Source: Rubricoccus sp038746605 (GTDB lineage Bacteria > Bacteroidota > Rhodothermia > Rhodothermales > Rubricoccaceae). From it: a stretch of DNA of 64,000 nucleotides. This document shows positions 17,250 through 26,468 of the stretch, one piece after another. The notes beneath the pieces are model-generated. The model saw only the letters and a program-made list of their open reading frames with translations, was not told the DNA's origin and searched no databases. The DNA lies in contig JBCDKM010000004.1 of assembly GCA_038746605.1 (NCBI GenBank), forward strand, positions 1 to 64,000, in the 5' to 3' direction. Positions within the stretch are counted from its first letter, which is position 1, and each line of letters starts with the position of its first letter. Both the position numbers and the translations under genes were made by a program.

Positions 17250-18418
17250 GCCATCCCGCCGCCGGTCTCTTGGGCCCTCGCGAGCGTCTCGTGGCAGGCG
17301 TGATGAGCGGGACCTCGCTCGACGGTGCGGATGCCGCCATCGTGCGCCTCTCGGGATCCGGGCGCAACGTGCAGATCGAAACCCTCGGGTTCGTCTCCCG
17401 ACCCTACACCTCGGACCTTCGCGAGAGACTGGCTGCGCAGGTGGAGGCCACGAGCTCGGACGTGCGGGGCCTCGCGCTGGTCCACGCCGCGATGGCGGAG
17501 ACATGGGCGGAGGTCGTCCGCGAGGCACTCGCCGAGGCAGGCATGGACGCCTCCAATCTCGATCTCGTCGGGAGCCATGGCCAAACGGTGCATCACGTTC
17601 CAGAACCCGTTTCCGTCGCAGGACGACCGGTTCGCGCGACGCTTCAGCTCGGCGATCCCTCCCGCCTCGCGGCTCGGCTGGGCGTGCCCGTCATCGCGGA
17701 CTTCCGCTCCTTCGATGTGGCACTCGGCGGCCAGGGCGCCCCGCTGGCTCCGTACCTAGACGATTGCCTTTTCGCGCACGAGACGGAGACACGCGGGCTC
17801 CTGAACTTGGGCGGCATCGCCAACCTGACCGTCTTGCCTGCGGGCGGAGGCCCCAAGACCGCCCGTGCCTTCGACACCGGTCCCGCTAACATGGTCGCAG
17901 ACGCGCTCGCGCTCCGCTTCACCGGCGAGCCGTTCGACCGCGACGGTGCTCTCGCCTCGCGCGGTACGCCAGACCTCGCGTTCGTCCGCCGCTTGCTACA
18001 GGCCGACGTGTTCCGCCAGCCGCCGCCCAAGTCCACCGGCCGTGAGGCCTTCGGTCATGACTTCGTGGACCGCTTCATCGCTGACGGCCCGGCCGAGGCG
18101 GCCGACCTCGTCGCTAGCGCGGTCGCCCTCACGGCACTCTCCATCGCGGATGCCATCGAGCGGTTCGTTCCAGAACGACTGGACCGCGTAATCGCGAGCG
18201 GCGGCGGCGTCCGCAACCCCGCGCTGATGGGCGCTCTCTCCGGGTCACTCGGCGTACCCGTGGAGACAACCGCCGCGTACGGCCTGGACCCTGATGCGAA
18301 GGAGGCGGTTCTGTTTGCGCTCCTCGCGCACGAGTGGGCGAACGGCGTCCGCACGGGTCTTCCGTCCGTGACCGGCGCCTCCCGCTCCGCGATGCAGGGC
18401 GCGCTGTATCTCCCCTGA
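17246..18418 (+). CDS. anmK: Anhydro-N-acetylmuramic acid kinase
   Basis: Phosphorylates 1,6-anhydro-MurNAc released by lytic transglycosylases to MurNAc 6-phosphate, recycling cell-wall sugar in the cytosol. 390 residues, normal for the family. Hallmarks are GVMSGTSLDGADAAIV near residue 18, GSHGQTVHHVP, QLGDPSRLA, DFRSFDVALGGQGAPLAP, LNLGGIANLTV, FDTGPANM and ASGGGVRNPALM. It starts at GTG 17246, overlapping the TPR gene stop, so the two genes are coupled. Confidence 0.96.
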   Translation: MSHPAAGLLGPRERLVAGVMSGTSLDGADAAIVRLSGSGRNVQIETLGFVSRPYTSDLRERLAAQVEATSSDVRGLALVHAAMAETWAEVVREALAEAGMDASNLDLVGSHGQTVHHVPEPVSVAGRPVRATLQLGDPSRLAARLGVPVIADFRSFDVALGGQGAPLAPYLDDCLFAHETETRGLLNLGGIANLTVLPAGGGPKTARAFDTGPANMVADALALRFTGEPFDRDGALASRGTPDLAFVRRLLQADVFRQPPPKSTGREAFGHDFVDRFIADGPAEAADLVASAVALTALSIADAIERFVPERLDRVIASGGGVRNPALMGALSGSLGVPVETTAAYGLDPDAKEAVLFALLAHEWANGVRTGLPSVTGASRSAMQGALYLP

Positions 18419-18424
18419 TCCAGC

Positions 18425-18443
18425 CCGCCTCGCGGCCGAGGCG
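18425..18443. repeat. Short palindromic repeat, copy 7 (one-base variant centre)
   Basis: CCGCCTCGCGGCCGAGGCG, seven bases after the anmK stop and upstream of the ABC ATPase gene. Confidence 0.75.
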
Positions 18444-18474
18444 TAGAGGGTCGCACCGTTTTCGCCGACTTCCG

Positions 18475-19572
18475 ATGCCGCCCGCACGTTCGGGCTGCCG
18501 ATACTCCCGGTCCCCCGTGGCTCTCCCTGTGCTCCTCGACGTCCACTGCCTCACCAAAACCTTCAGCGACGGCGCGCTGCCCGTCGTGAACGGGCTATCG
18601 TTCGAGGTGGAAGAGGGCGAGTTGCTCGCCATCCTCGGGCCGAGCGGCTGCGGCAAGACGACGGCGCTCCGCATGATCGCGGGCTTCCTCGCGCCGGATC
18701 GCGGGCGGATCACGCTGGAGGGGCAAGTCCTCGCGGATGAGCGCGCGAGCGTTCCGCCCGAGAAGCGCGGCATCGGGTTCGTCTTCCAGGACCACGCGCT
18801 CTTTCCGCATCTGACGGTGGAGCAGAACGTGGGCTTTGGGCTGCGGGGGTGGAAGAGAGCGGAGCGCACCGAGCGGGTTCGCGAGATCATCTCGCGAGTC
18901 GGTCTAGCGGGACTGGAGAAGCGGCAGCCGCACGCCCTCTCGGGCGGCCAGCAGCAGCGCGTCGCACTCGCCCGAGCCCTCGCACCGAGACCGCGTTTGC
19001 TCTTGCTCGACGAGCCGTTCTCCAGCCTCGATGCTCTCCTCCGCCACGAGATGCGAGGCGCCCTCCGTGAGATCCTTCGCGCCGAGGGCACTACGGCCAT
19101 TCTCGTCACGCACGACCAGGAGGAGGCCCTCCAGACGGCCGACCGCGTGGCCGTCATGCAGGCCGGGCGACTGGACCAGATCGGCACGCCGGAAGAGATC
19201 TACGCCACGCCGCGGACGCTCTTCGTCGCGCAGTTCCTGGGCCAGACCAACCTCACCCTCGCGAGCGCTCACGGCGCGACGGCCGAGACGCCGCTCGGCA
19301 CGCTCCATCTGCACCGCGAGGCGGAGGGGACGGTGCTGCTCTCGCTCCGGCCGGAGCACGTCGAGATTCTCCCCGAGGCGGGCGGAGACGGCCAGACGGG
19401 CATCGTCACGGAACGCGCCTACAAGGGCCACGATGTGACGTACCGCGTCACGCTGGACCCGCACGGGATCGAGTGCCTCGTGCACTCGCCAGTGCCGGAT
19501 TTTGCCATCGGCGACCGGGTGCAGATCCGCGCGATCCAGCCCGCGGTAGTGCTGGAAAAGGCGGGCGCCTAA
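18475..19572 (+). CDS. ABC transporter ATP-binding protein (FbpC/PotA-like)
   Basis: About 365 residues. The ATPase domain has Walker A GPSGCGKTT, Q-loop FVFQDHALFPHLTVEQN, signature ALSGGQQQRVALARAL, Walker B LLLLDEPFSSLD and the H-loop TAILVTHDQEEAL. A C-terminal TOBE domain (about residue 260 on, with LSLRPEHVEI) places it with ferric-ion, polyamine and molybdate importers. No permease or binding-protein gene is adjacent, so the substrate is unknown. ATG 18475 is used; GTG 18517 would begin just before the ABC fold. Its 3' end overlaps the convergent next gene by four bases. Confidence 0.9.
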   Translation: MPPARSGCRYSRSPVALPVLLDVHCLTKTFSDGALPVVNGLSFEVEEGELLAILGPSGCGKTTALRMIAGFLAPDRGRITLEGQVLADERASVPPEKRGIGFVFQDHALFPHLTVEQNVGFGLRGWKRAERTERVREIISRVGLAGLEKRQPHALSGGQQQRVALARALAPRPRLLLLDEPFSSLDALLRHEMRGALREILRAEGTTAILVTHDQEEALQTADRVAVMQAGRLDQIGTPEEIYATPRTLFVAQFLGQTNLTLASAHGATAETPLGTLHLHREAEGTVLLSLRPEHVEILPEAGGDGQTGIVTERAYKGHDVTYRVTLDPHGIECLVHSPVPDFAIGDRVQIRAIQPAVVLEKAGA

Positions 19573-20207
19573 AAGAACGGACCGCTTCTCTCGCCACCAT
19601 AAAGAGGGAACTCTCCGAAGAGCGACGAAACAGCGAGGAGGATCATCAGACTGAATAAAAGACTTCGGTGGATCGGACTCTCTGGAATGTCGCCGTCCTT
19701 TCTGACGCCCCGGCTCAATAGTGTTCCAGACCGTACGAGTGCGAAAAACAGGATGAATGCGATTCGGATCGCCATTTCCACCAGTTGCAATCCCCATCTC
19801 GCCTGTATCCGCTCTCCATCCGGTGTCTTCATGGAGTAGGGCAAGCGGAGAAGAGGCGTCGTGCGGACTTCTTCTACGCTCGCGATACGCGTCATCGTCA
19901 CACGGCTCGGCCGGGTCCGAACCTCGATTTGGCGAGTCCCTAGCGCGGCCGCAGTGGGATTGAGACTGAAGTCGCAGACAGCAATCGAGGATGACGGGAA
20001 GATGCGGCTGTAGCGTGTGGTGAAGCATCGTTGTGAGACGGTATCAGCCGTTCCCTCGACCGTCGAGAGCAGGTGGTCCAAAGCGACCGTGGCTGCGAAG
20101 ACACTTGTGAGGAGGACTCCTAGAACCGACACCCAGTACGCCATATCGCGCACGAAACGATAAAACGCTTCTCCCCTACGCCGGTAGGCCTCAATGTCCT
20201 GGTCCAT
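19569..20207 (-). CDS. Membrane protein of unknown function
   Basis: 212 residues with hydrophobic helices near residues 22-45, about 145-162 and about 187-202, and a soluble middle domain with three Cys residues, probably extracytoplasmic. I do not recognise the family. Base composition is visibly less GC-rich than in neighbours, hinting at later acquisition. The stop codon overlaps the end of the convergent ABC ATPase gene. Confidence 0.7.
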   Translation of the reverse strand: MDQDIEAYRRRGEAFYRFVRDMAYWVSVLGVLLTSVFAATVALDHLLSTVEGTADTVSQRCFTTRYSRIFPSSSIAVCDFSLNPTAAALGTRQIEVRTRPSRVTMTRIASVEEVRTTPLLRLPYSMKTPDGERIQARWGLQLVEMAIRIAFILFFALVRSGTLLSRGVRKDGDIPESPIHRSLLFSLMILLAVSSLFGEFPLYGGERSGPFF

Positions 20208-20234
20208 GACACGCCGTTTCTTTGGCGTCAGAGA

Positions 20235-20744
20235 CTACGCCAGCTCGGTGCGCAGCCTATCCAGCCAGTCAGCGGCGCGCTCGGCGAGGTCTAGCCAGGC
20301 GGGCGCAGCTGCGGCGCTGTCATCAGCCGGAAGGGCGTCCGGCTCCGTTGCGAGACGGGCGGCGGAATCTGCGACGATCCGAGCCTCCTCGACGGTCGAC
20401 TCGCTCACCTCGGGGTAGAGGCTGAGCAGTTTCTGATGGGCGCGGCGCGTGTCGCGCGCGAGGTCATCTAGCAGCAATCGGTCCTCGAATGCCTGTGCGA
20501 GGCTGGCAGCCCGGCTCATCGGCTCGTTGGCGACGACGCTCCGCAGCCGCAGCCGCGCCACGTGCGTCCCGATCTCGCCCACGAGCACAGCCAGATCGGC
20601 ACGAGCGGTAGCGGGCTCTTCATGGCCGGAGGGGTCGCGCCCATCGCGCCGCTCCCGGATGGACCGTGCCGTCGCGAACGCCGTGCGAGCCGCCGCGACG
20701 AGTGCGAGGGCATGGAGAGCGACAGAAGGATTGGAATCACGCAT
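20235..20744 (-). CDS. Helical protein of unknown function
   Basis: 169 residues, almost entirely predicted helix rich in Ala, Arg, Leu and Glu, without signal peptide, Cys or recognisable catalytic motif. It opens MRDSNPSVALHALALVAAAR. Its family is not known to me. It is separated from the CBS gene upstream on the same strand by a palindromic repeat. Confidence 0.6.
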   Translation of the reverse strand: MRDSNPSVALHALALVAAARTAFATARSIRERRDGRDPSGHEEPATARADLAVLVGEIGTHVARLRLRSVVANEPMSRAASLAQAFEDRLLLDDLARDTRRAHQKLLSLYPEVSESTVEEARIVADSAARLATEPDALPADDSAAAAPAWLDLAERAADWLDRLRTELA

Positions 20745-20766
20745 GGGAGCGAGGCCATGACCCCGT

Positions 20767-20786
20767 CCGCCTCGGCACCGAGGCGG
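20767..20786. repeat. Short palindromic repeat, copy 8
   Basis: CCGCCTCGGCACCGAGGCGG, 13 bases past the stop of the CBS gene (minus strand). Confidence 0.9.
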
Positions 20787-20799
20787 GCAGACTCGCGGA

Positions 20800-21456
20800 T
20801 CAGACTTCGAGGTAGCGTATGAACTCCGCCGCGCGGGCCTCCAGGTCGCTTTCGGCCTCGTCGAAGACAGCGACCACCTTGATGCCGTGGTGCGAGAGCA
20901 GGTGGCGGACACGCGCCGTGTCCGCCACGTTCAGCTTGAGCGTGATGCGGACGTGGCCTGTATTGATGTCGTCCTCCGTCGAGATGGAGAGGATGCGGAC
21001 GCCGCTTCCCTCCACGAGATGCGCCATCTGCGCCAGCGAGACATCGTGGCGCCCCACCTCGGTGACGACGATCGCGCCGTTCTCCTCCGTCGCGAGCATG
21101 TGCGCGAGCTGGCCGAACACGTCGCGGCGGACCACGAGGCCGACGTAGCTGCCGTCTTCTGCCGCCACGGGCAGTGCGCCGAGGTCGTGCTCCCGCAGGA
21201 TCTGGGCGGCATCGAAGACGTGCGTGTCGGGCGTGACAGAGAGGGGGGCACCGTAGAGACCAAGCGTGCCGAGCCGCACGGAGGCATCCGGGTGGTCCAG
21301 CAACGCCGCCTCGCTCACGACCGCCGCCAGTTCGCCGTCTTCATCCACGACGGGGAGCGTCGCCAGTCCTTCCTCATCGAAGCGGTCCAGCGCATCCATC
21401 ACCGTGTCAGCGGCGTCTAGCGCAGGAGCAGGACTCAGGAGATGCTGGACGGTCAT
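20800..21456 (-). CDS. CBS-domain pair protein with C-terminal ACT-like domain
   Basis: 218 residues. Two CBS motifs are visible (MDALDRFDEEGLATLPVVDEDGELAAVVSE, then AAQILREHDLGALPVAAEDGSYVGLVVRRD), together a Bateman module that binds adenine nucleotides. Residues from about 138 read as an ACT/regulatory fold (GRHDVSLAQMAHLVEGSGVRILSIST). It is probably a ligand-sensing regulator or partner of an unlinked enzyme. A TAGCTTCT box sits at 21485-21478 (minus strand), 22 bases before the start. Confidence 0.85.
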   Translation of the reverse strand: MTVQHLLSPAPALDAADTVMDALDRFDEEGLATLPVVDEDGELAAVVSEAALLDHPDASVRLGTLGLYGAPLSVTPDTHVFDAAQILREHDLGALPVAAEDGSYVGLVVRRDVFGQLAHMLATEENGAIVVTEVGRHDVSLAQMAHLVEGSGVRILSISTEDDINTGHVRITLKLNVADTARVRHLLSHHGIKVVAVFDEAESDLEARAAEFIRYLEV

Positions 21457-21585
21457 GGGGTGTGAGGGTCACCCGGCAGAAGCTAGGGCCGGGATGCAGC
21501 ACAAGACGTGCAATCGGTGTACCGAGTCTCTCAAACCGGCGGGACTGACCGACCGTTCGGACGCCTGTATGAACCATTCGCCAGA

Positions 21586-21605
21586 ACCGCCCCTCATCGG
21601 GCGGT
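21586..21605. terminator. GC hairpin after hflX
   Basis: ACCGCCC (21586-21592) pairs with GGGCGGT (21599-21605) around a six-base loop. It lies 30 bases past the hflX stop on the minus strand. There is no T run, so function is tentative. Confidence 0.35.
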
Positions 21606-21635
21606 CGTGGCGAGGTCAGAACGACTCGCGAGAGG

Positions 21636-23039
21636 TCATTCTGCCATACCACCCGACAGGTCGGCCGCTCGCGCGGCGCCATCGCCGGAGATGTCCGCCA
21701 TCGTGCCCCGCCAGCGGAGGTCGTCGTAGCGGAGAAGCATCCGGTCGAGTTCGGGGGCGTTCTTGGGCGAGGCGCGGTAGCGGACGCGCATGACGGGGAT
21801 GCCCGCCTCGCCGCCGCTCTCGGCGAAGCCGACGTCCTCGTCCAGGATCTCCGCCGTGCGGTGGAGGTGCGCGAGGGCCTTCGCCTCCGTCATCGGGAGG
21901 AGAGCCGTGCGCTCGGAGTAGTCGGCTTCCACAAGGGCGAGCGTCCGTTCCTTCAACTCCTCCAGGCCGATGCCCCGAAGCGCGGAGACGAACACAGCGT
22001 CTTCGCCGTACTGCTCGCGGAGCGCCGCGAGCAAGCCGCGCTCTTCGAGGGCATCCACCTTGTTGAAGACGAGCAGCGTCGGCTTGTCCGTCACGCCGAG
22101 GTCTTCGAGCGTCTGGCGAACAATCGCGATATGATCCTCGAAGTTGTCGTGCGTCGCATCGATGACGTGGAGCAGCACGTCCGCCTCGCGGGTCTCGTCG
22201 AGGGTGCTCTTGAAGCTCTCCACGAGCGCGTGCGGCAGCTTGCGGATAAACCCGACGGTGTCGGAGAGCAGGACGGGCTTGTTGGGCGCGAGGTCGATCT
22301 GGCGGGTCGTCGCGTCGAGCGTGGCGAAGAGGCGGTCTTCCATCAGCACGCCCGCGTCCGAGACCGCGTTCATGAGCGTGCTCTTGCCCGCGTTGGTGTA
22401 GCCCACGAGAGCGATGCGCGTCTCGCTCGCGCGGCCCTTCCGCTGCGTGGTCCGCTGGCGGTCGATCCGCTCCAGTTGGTCCTTGAGCACAGAGATCCTC
22501 TTGCCGATGAGGCGGCGGTCGGTCTCGATCTGCGTCTCACCCGGCCCGCGCATCCCGATACCACCCTTCTGGCGTTCGAGGTGGGTCCAGGCGCGGGTCA
22601 GGCGCGAGCGGAGGTATTGCAACTGCGCCAACTCCACCTGAGCCTTGGCTTGGGAAGAACGGGCGCGCCGCGCGAAGATGTCCAGGATGAGGCCGGAGCG
22701 GTCCACCAGCTTGACCGGGTGATCCTTCTCGCTGAGCGCCTTCTCCAGGTTGCGGATCTGGACGGGCGAGAGGTCGTCGTCGAACACGACGAGGTCGGCC
22801 TTCTTGCGGCGGACGACCCGCTCCAGCTCTTCTACCTTCCCCTTCCCGATGTACGTCGAGCCCTTGACGCGGGGCAGGTTCTGTGTGACGACGGCGGCCG
22901 TGTCCGCCCCGGCCGTGTCGGCCAGGAGGGCGAGTTCGGAGAGCGCCTCGTCCATCTCATCGGAGGTCACGTCGGGCGTTTGGACGCCGACGAGGACGGC
23001 GGTTTCGCGGGTATGGCGGACGGGCGGGCGGTCGAGCAA
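21636..23039 (-). CDS. hflX: GTPase HflX
   Basis: A ribosome-associated GTPase that splits stalled 70S ribosomes under stress. 467 residues with a TTG start at 23039. The N-terminal HflX domain has KGSTYIGKGKVEELE, then the linker QKGGIGMRGPGETQIETD unique to the family. The G domain carries G1 GYTNAGKST, G3 DTVGFI, G4 NKVD and G5 SAL. A C-terminal extension of about 70 residues follows the G domain. A TAGCTTCC box lies at 23093-23086 on the minus strand. Confidence 0.97.
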   Translation of the reverse strand: MLDRPPVRHTRETAVLVGVQTPDVTSDEMDEALSELALLADTAGADTAAVVTQNLPRVKGSTYIGKGKVEELERVVRRKKADLVVFDDDLSPVQIRNLEKALSEKDHPVKLVDRSGLILDIFARRARSSQAKAQVELAQLQYLRSRLTRAWTHLERQKGGIGMRGPGETQIETDRRLIGKRISVLKDQLERIDRQRTTQRKGRASETRIALVGYTNAGKSTLMNAVSDAGVLMEDRLFATLDATTRQIDLAPNKPVLLSDTVGFIRKLPHALVESFKSTLDETREADVLLHVIDATHDNFEDHIAIVRQTLEDLGVTDKPTLLVFNKVDALEERGLLAALREQYGEDAVFVSALRGIGLEELKERTLALVEADYSERTALLPMTEAKALAHLHRTAEILDEDVGFAESGGEAGIPVMRVRYRASPKNAPELDRMLLRYDDLRWRGTMADISGDGAARAADLSGGMAE

Positions 23040-23150
23040 GCGGCTGGGCGGGGTCGTGAGAAATCGTGTGCGAGAGAACGCACCGGGAAGCTAGAGAGTT
23101 GCCCGTTCGGGAGCCAGGGGGCGTGAAGAAAGACAATGCGAGCAGTCGAG

Positions 23151-23183
23151 CGCCTCGGTGTGTCCGCAGGCAGACCGAGGCGG
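23151..23183. repeat. Long-form palindromic repeat, copy 9
   Basis: Arms CGCCTCGGT and ACCGAGGCG around a 13-base variable centre. It ends six bases past the stop of the BatA-like gene. Confidence 0.8.
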
Positions 23184-23189
23184 AGAGAC

Positions 23190-25274
23190 CTACGCCGCCA
23201 CCAGTTCGCGCTCCGGCGTCCACCGGCTCGCGACGAGCGTCTCCGCGACAAGGCACGCCAGCGCGCCCGCGAGGAACCATGTCCAGAGCGGGATCCCGCC
23301 ACCGCTCTCACCTTCCGCCAATGCCGCGAGGTCGGCCGCCTCGGGGAGGACGCGGACGGGGCGGCCCGTCGCGGCTTCGAGCGTCTCGGCAGCTTCGGCG
23401 GCGCTCATCGGCGTCGGATCGGACTCGCGGGCGTCGCCGTTGACGGCTACCTGGCGGAGGTCGGTCGTGCCCTGCATCACGCGGTAGAGGCCGGGCGAGG
23501 CGGTCGCCGCACCTACGTCCAGCACGACGGCGCCGGGCACGGTCCGCTGCACCGGCGTGATCTCCCCGCCGGGCCCGACGAGGCGGAGCGGGGCGCCCTC
23601 GGCCGCGCCCTCCACGCGGACAGTTCCGCCGTCTCGCGCGCTCAGGCTGGCGGCCTCCGCCACCTCCGTACCCGCCGCGAGGTACGAGGCCGAGCGGAAC
23701 AGCAGCGGCACGAAGAGTCCGCGCTCGGGCAACTCGCTCCAGGACGGATCCGGCGGGACGGCCATCACGAGCAGAGCGCCATCGCCCACGCGGGTCTCGT
23801 GAAGGAGCGGGACGCCCGCCGTGGTACCGAGGAGCGTAGAGCCGCCGCTGGGCTGGTACCGCGCGAGGCGCTGGATGGAGACGTCTTCCAAGCGGGGCGT
23901 CGCATCATCGAAGACGCCCGCGAAGACCGGGTGGTCCAGATCGGCGTCGGTGAGGCGGGCTTCGACCGGCGTCGCGCCGGTAATACGACCCGCGTTCAGC
24001 GCGCCGAAGAGCGCCGAGGCGCCACCACTCGCGACGCCATCTCCCGCGAAGAGGAGCAGGCCGCCGCCCTCGCGAACGAACCGCGCGAGCGCCTGGGCTT
24101 CCGTCGACGAGACATCGCGCGGAGCGACGAGGAAGACCGCGTCCATCGCGTCCAGGTCGGCGCCTGCGAGGCCGGTCTCGTCCACCTCGGTGACGTTGAG
24201 GGCGCCCGCCTCGGCAGCGACTTCGAGGGCGAGCCGCGCGAGGTCAGCGCGGGCGTCGCCGCCGGAGACGAGAAGAACGCGAGGCGGCGGCGGCACTCGG
24301 AGGGTGAAGTAGCGCGCATCGTCCCACTCGGCGCCGTCGGGCTCGATGCGGACCTCGCCGCCGAGCCAGCCGCGCGCGGGCGGCGTGATGGTGAAGCGGA
24401 CCGTGGCGGGTCGGCCGGGCACCACGTCGGCGGCGCCTTCGGCCACGGGGCGTCCGTCCAGAATGAGCCGCGTCGCGAGGGTCTCAGCCTCGCCGCCCCA
24501 GCGCTGCACCGTCGCTTCGATCTCCACCGGACGCCCCGGCTCGATGATCTGGCTGAGCACGCGCACGTCCGTCACCGCCGTGTTGCGCACCTCGCGCTCA
24601 CCCCCGACAGGGATCAGCGTCAGCGCCACGTCCTCCGGCAGCCGCGCCGAGGCGGAGTCGGTCAGCGTGGACGCTTGGAGATCGGAGAGCACCACGACCT
24701 CGCGGCGCGGGTGGGCAGCGTCTTCCAGCAATGAGGCCGCTCGCGCGACGGAGGCTGTCAGCGCCCTCGCGCCCGCGGTGGGCTCTAGTTCATCGAGCGC
24801 GTCCAAGACCGGCTCGGGCGTGAGGAACCGCGTGGAGACGGCGCCGGGCTGGTCGGCGGTGGGCACGAGGGTGCGCTCATCGGCGCGGCCGGTGGCCTCC
24901 ACGAGCGTCGCGGCGGTCTCGCGGGCCTGGTCCAGCCTCGCGCCCTCCTCGTCCCGGAGGCCGATGGACAGGCTGTTGTCTACCACCAGCGCGACGGACC
25001 GCGAGGCGGAATCGCCGAGGACGCCGTCCAGTGCGCCGGTGCGCGTGGGCTGCGCGAAGGCGAGCACGAGGAAGAGGATCGCGAGCGTCCGCAACGCGAG
25101 CAGCAGCCACTGCCGGATGCGGACGCGCCGCATGGACTGCCGCTCCACCTCGCGCAGGAAGCGCAACGAGGAGAAGTCCACCGTCTTCGGGCGGCGGAAG
25201 TTGAAGAGGTGCACGATGATCGGGATGGCCGCCGCCGCCAGCCCGAGGAGCACGAGGGGATTGAGGAAGGTCAC
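23190..25274 (-). CDS. BatA/VWA domain membrane protein
   Basis: 694 residues, GTG start. The N-terminal BatA domain is clear: FLNPLVLLGLAAAAIPIIVHL, FRRPKTVDFSSLRFLRE, and a second helix LLLALRTLAILFLVLAFAQP. A VWA domain follows with the MIDAS-like DNSLS at about residue 98. A long periplasmic region contains a glutamine-amidotransferase-like stretch (LVSGGDARADLARLALE), and a last membrane helix lies near residue 670. Such proteins occur in Bacteroidota aerotolerance (Bat) clusters, but no MoxR ATPase or other bat gene is nearby. Its function is envelope-related but not defined. Confidence 0.88.
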   Translation of the reverse strand: MTFLNPLVLLGLAAAAIPIIVHLFNFRRPKTVDFSSLRFLREVERQSMRRVRIRQWLLLALRTLAILFLVLAFAQPTRTGALDGVLGDSASRSVALVVDNSLSIGLRDEEGARLDQARETAATLVEATGRADERTLVPTADQPGAVSTRFLTPEPVLDALDELEPTAGARALTASVARAASLLEDAAHPRREVVVLSDLQASTLTDSASARLPEDVALTLIPVGGEREVRNTAVTDVRVLSQIIEPGRPVEIEATVQRWGGEAETLATRLILDGRPVAEGAADVVPGRPATVRFTITPPARGWLGGEVRIEPDGAEWDDARYFTLRVPPPPRVLLVSGGDARADLARLALEVAAEAGALNVTEVDETGLAGADLDAMDAVFLVAPRDVSSTEAQALARFVREGGGLLLFAGDGVASGGASALFGALNAGRITGATPVEARLTDADLDHPVFAGVFDDATPRLEDVSIQRLARYQPSGGSTLLGTTAGVPLLHETRVGDGALLVMAVPPDPSWSELPERGLFVPLLFRSASYLAAGTEVAEAASLSARDGGTVRVEGAAEGAPLRLVGPGGEITPVQRTVPGAVVLDVGAATASPGLYRVMQGTTDLRQVAVNGDARESDPTPMSAAEAAETLEAATGRPVRVLPEAADLAALAEGESGGGIPLWTWFLAGALACLVAETLVASRWTPERELVAA

Positions 25275-25359
25275 ACGCGAAGACTACCGCCAGGCGAGAC
25301 GCAACGTGCGAGGTCCGAATACCGGGCCATCGGAAGCGCTCCCATTTGTTAAGAAATGG

Positions 25360-25389
25360 TTGACGATGCGGGGCACAATCGGCTAGACT
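25360..25389 (+). promoter_or_regulatory. Promoter-like -35/-10 pair
   Basis: TTGACG (25360-25365) and TAGACT (25384-25389) are separated by 18 bases and end 37 bases before the ATG of the frameshifted secreted protein. The patch is AT-rich for this genome. Confidence 0.4.
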
Positions 25390-25426
25390 GGACACGCTCC
25401 GGCTCTCACTCCCTCCCGACCATCGC

Positions 25427-26252
25427 ATGACACGCTTCGCTACTCTCCTCACCTTCCTCCTGCTTCCTGGTCTCGCCTTCGCGCAGAAGGAGGTCACGGC
25501 CTCCAGCGCTTCAAACGGCGGCGGCCCCGAGAATGACAACCTCGCGGATGCCATCACCATCACAGGGAATGGCGAGTATCTCTCGTCGGTTACGACTGCT
25601 TCTTCTGAGGCCAACGAAGTATCCGCTTCTTGCCAGACCGCTGACTCGAATCAGTCTGTCTGGTGGGTGTACACGCCCGCCACGGACGGAACCATCACTC
25701 TCGACACCAACGGCTCCATCGAGGACGACCCCCACTCCTCAATTCACGGACACGATCCTCACCATCCACACGGGGAGCGAACACCCGCTTACGGAGATCG
25801 CCTGCAACGACGATGACCCCGGCAACACCGAAACAGGCGACTTCACGTCCCTCATTGCGAATGAGCCGGTAACGGCGGGCACGACGTACTACATCCGCGT
25901 CTCTTCCTTTGTCAACGGGCGCGTCAACGGAGAAGCTCGGCTCACGTTCTCGGGACCTGCAGCGGTTGCCAACGAAGAAGCACCGGAGGTCCAGACGCTC
26001 TCGCTCGGCCCCGTCGTGCCGAACCCGACCGCGAGAGACGCGGACCTGACCGTCTCCGTGGATGAGCCCCAGACGATCGACATCGCCGTCTTCGACATGC
26101 TCGGCCGCCGCGTGCTGGACCTCTACAGCGGGACCGCCACCGGCGACCTCGCGCTGACGGTCGACACGCGCACGCTTCGCTCTGGCGCCTACCTCATCCG
26201 CGCGATGGGCGAGGCTACAGCTTCGGTACGCCCGTTCACGGTCGCGCGCTAG
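25427..26252 (+). pseudogene. Frameshifted secreted protein with T9SS type A sorting domain
   Basis: The first frame gives a signal peptide (MTRFATLLTFLLLPGLAFAQ) and SVWWVYTPATDGTITLDTNGS, then breaks up after about 25720 and stops at 25816. The next frame continues the same protein as TILTIHTGSEHPLTEIACND, YYIRVSSF, and a C-terminal sorting domain (FDMLGRRVLDLYSG, LRSGAYLIRAMGE) to 26252. Removing one base, for example one C of GACCCCCAC near 25730, restores one frame of about 274 residues. The intact product would be a beta-rich protein exported by the type IX system. The shift may be real decay, slippage or a sequencing error. Confidence 0.8.
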
Positions 26253-26284
26253 CCGCTCGCCCTCCTTCCTTTAGCCGGAGTCTC

Positions 26285-26316
26285 GCACCCCGGTCCGCGT
26301 GTGTGGGCCGGGGTGC
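26285..26316 (+). terminator. Strong GC hairpin after the T9SS protein
   Basis: GCACCCCGG (26285-26293) pairs perfectly with CCGGGGTGC (26308-26316), loop 14 bases, 33 bases after the stop codon. Confidence 0.5.
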
Positions 26317-26326
26317 GGTGCGTCTG

Positions 26327-26362
26327 CCCGCCTCGGTCCCTCCACGGACCGCCAGAGGCGGG
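26327..26362. repeat. Long-form palindromic repeat, copy 10
   Basis: CCCGCCTCGGTCC...GGACCGCCAGAGGCGGG, a long copy with the GGTCC/GGACC inner arms, upstream of uvrA. Confidence 0.85.
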
Positions 26363-26468
26363 CAGGGTGACACCACGGTTTCACACCATCGCGGCGATCT
26401 TCCGCGCCTCCGGCGCGTTCGCGCTGATCCGGCGAGACCTCCCGCCGATCTGGACCCCACCCGACCCG

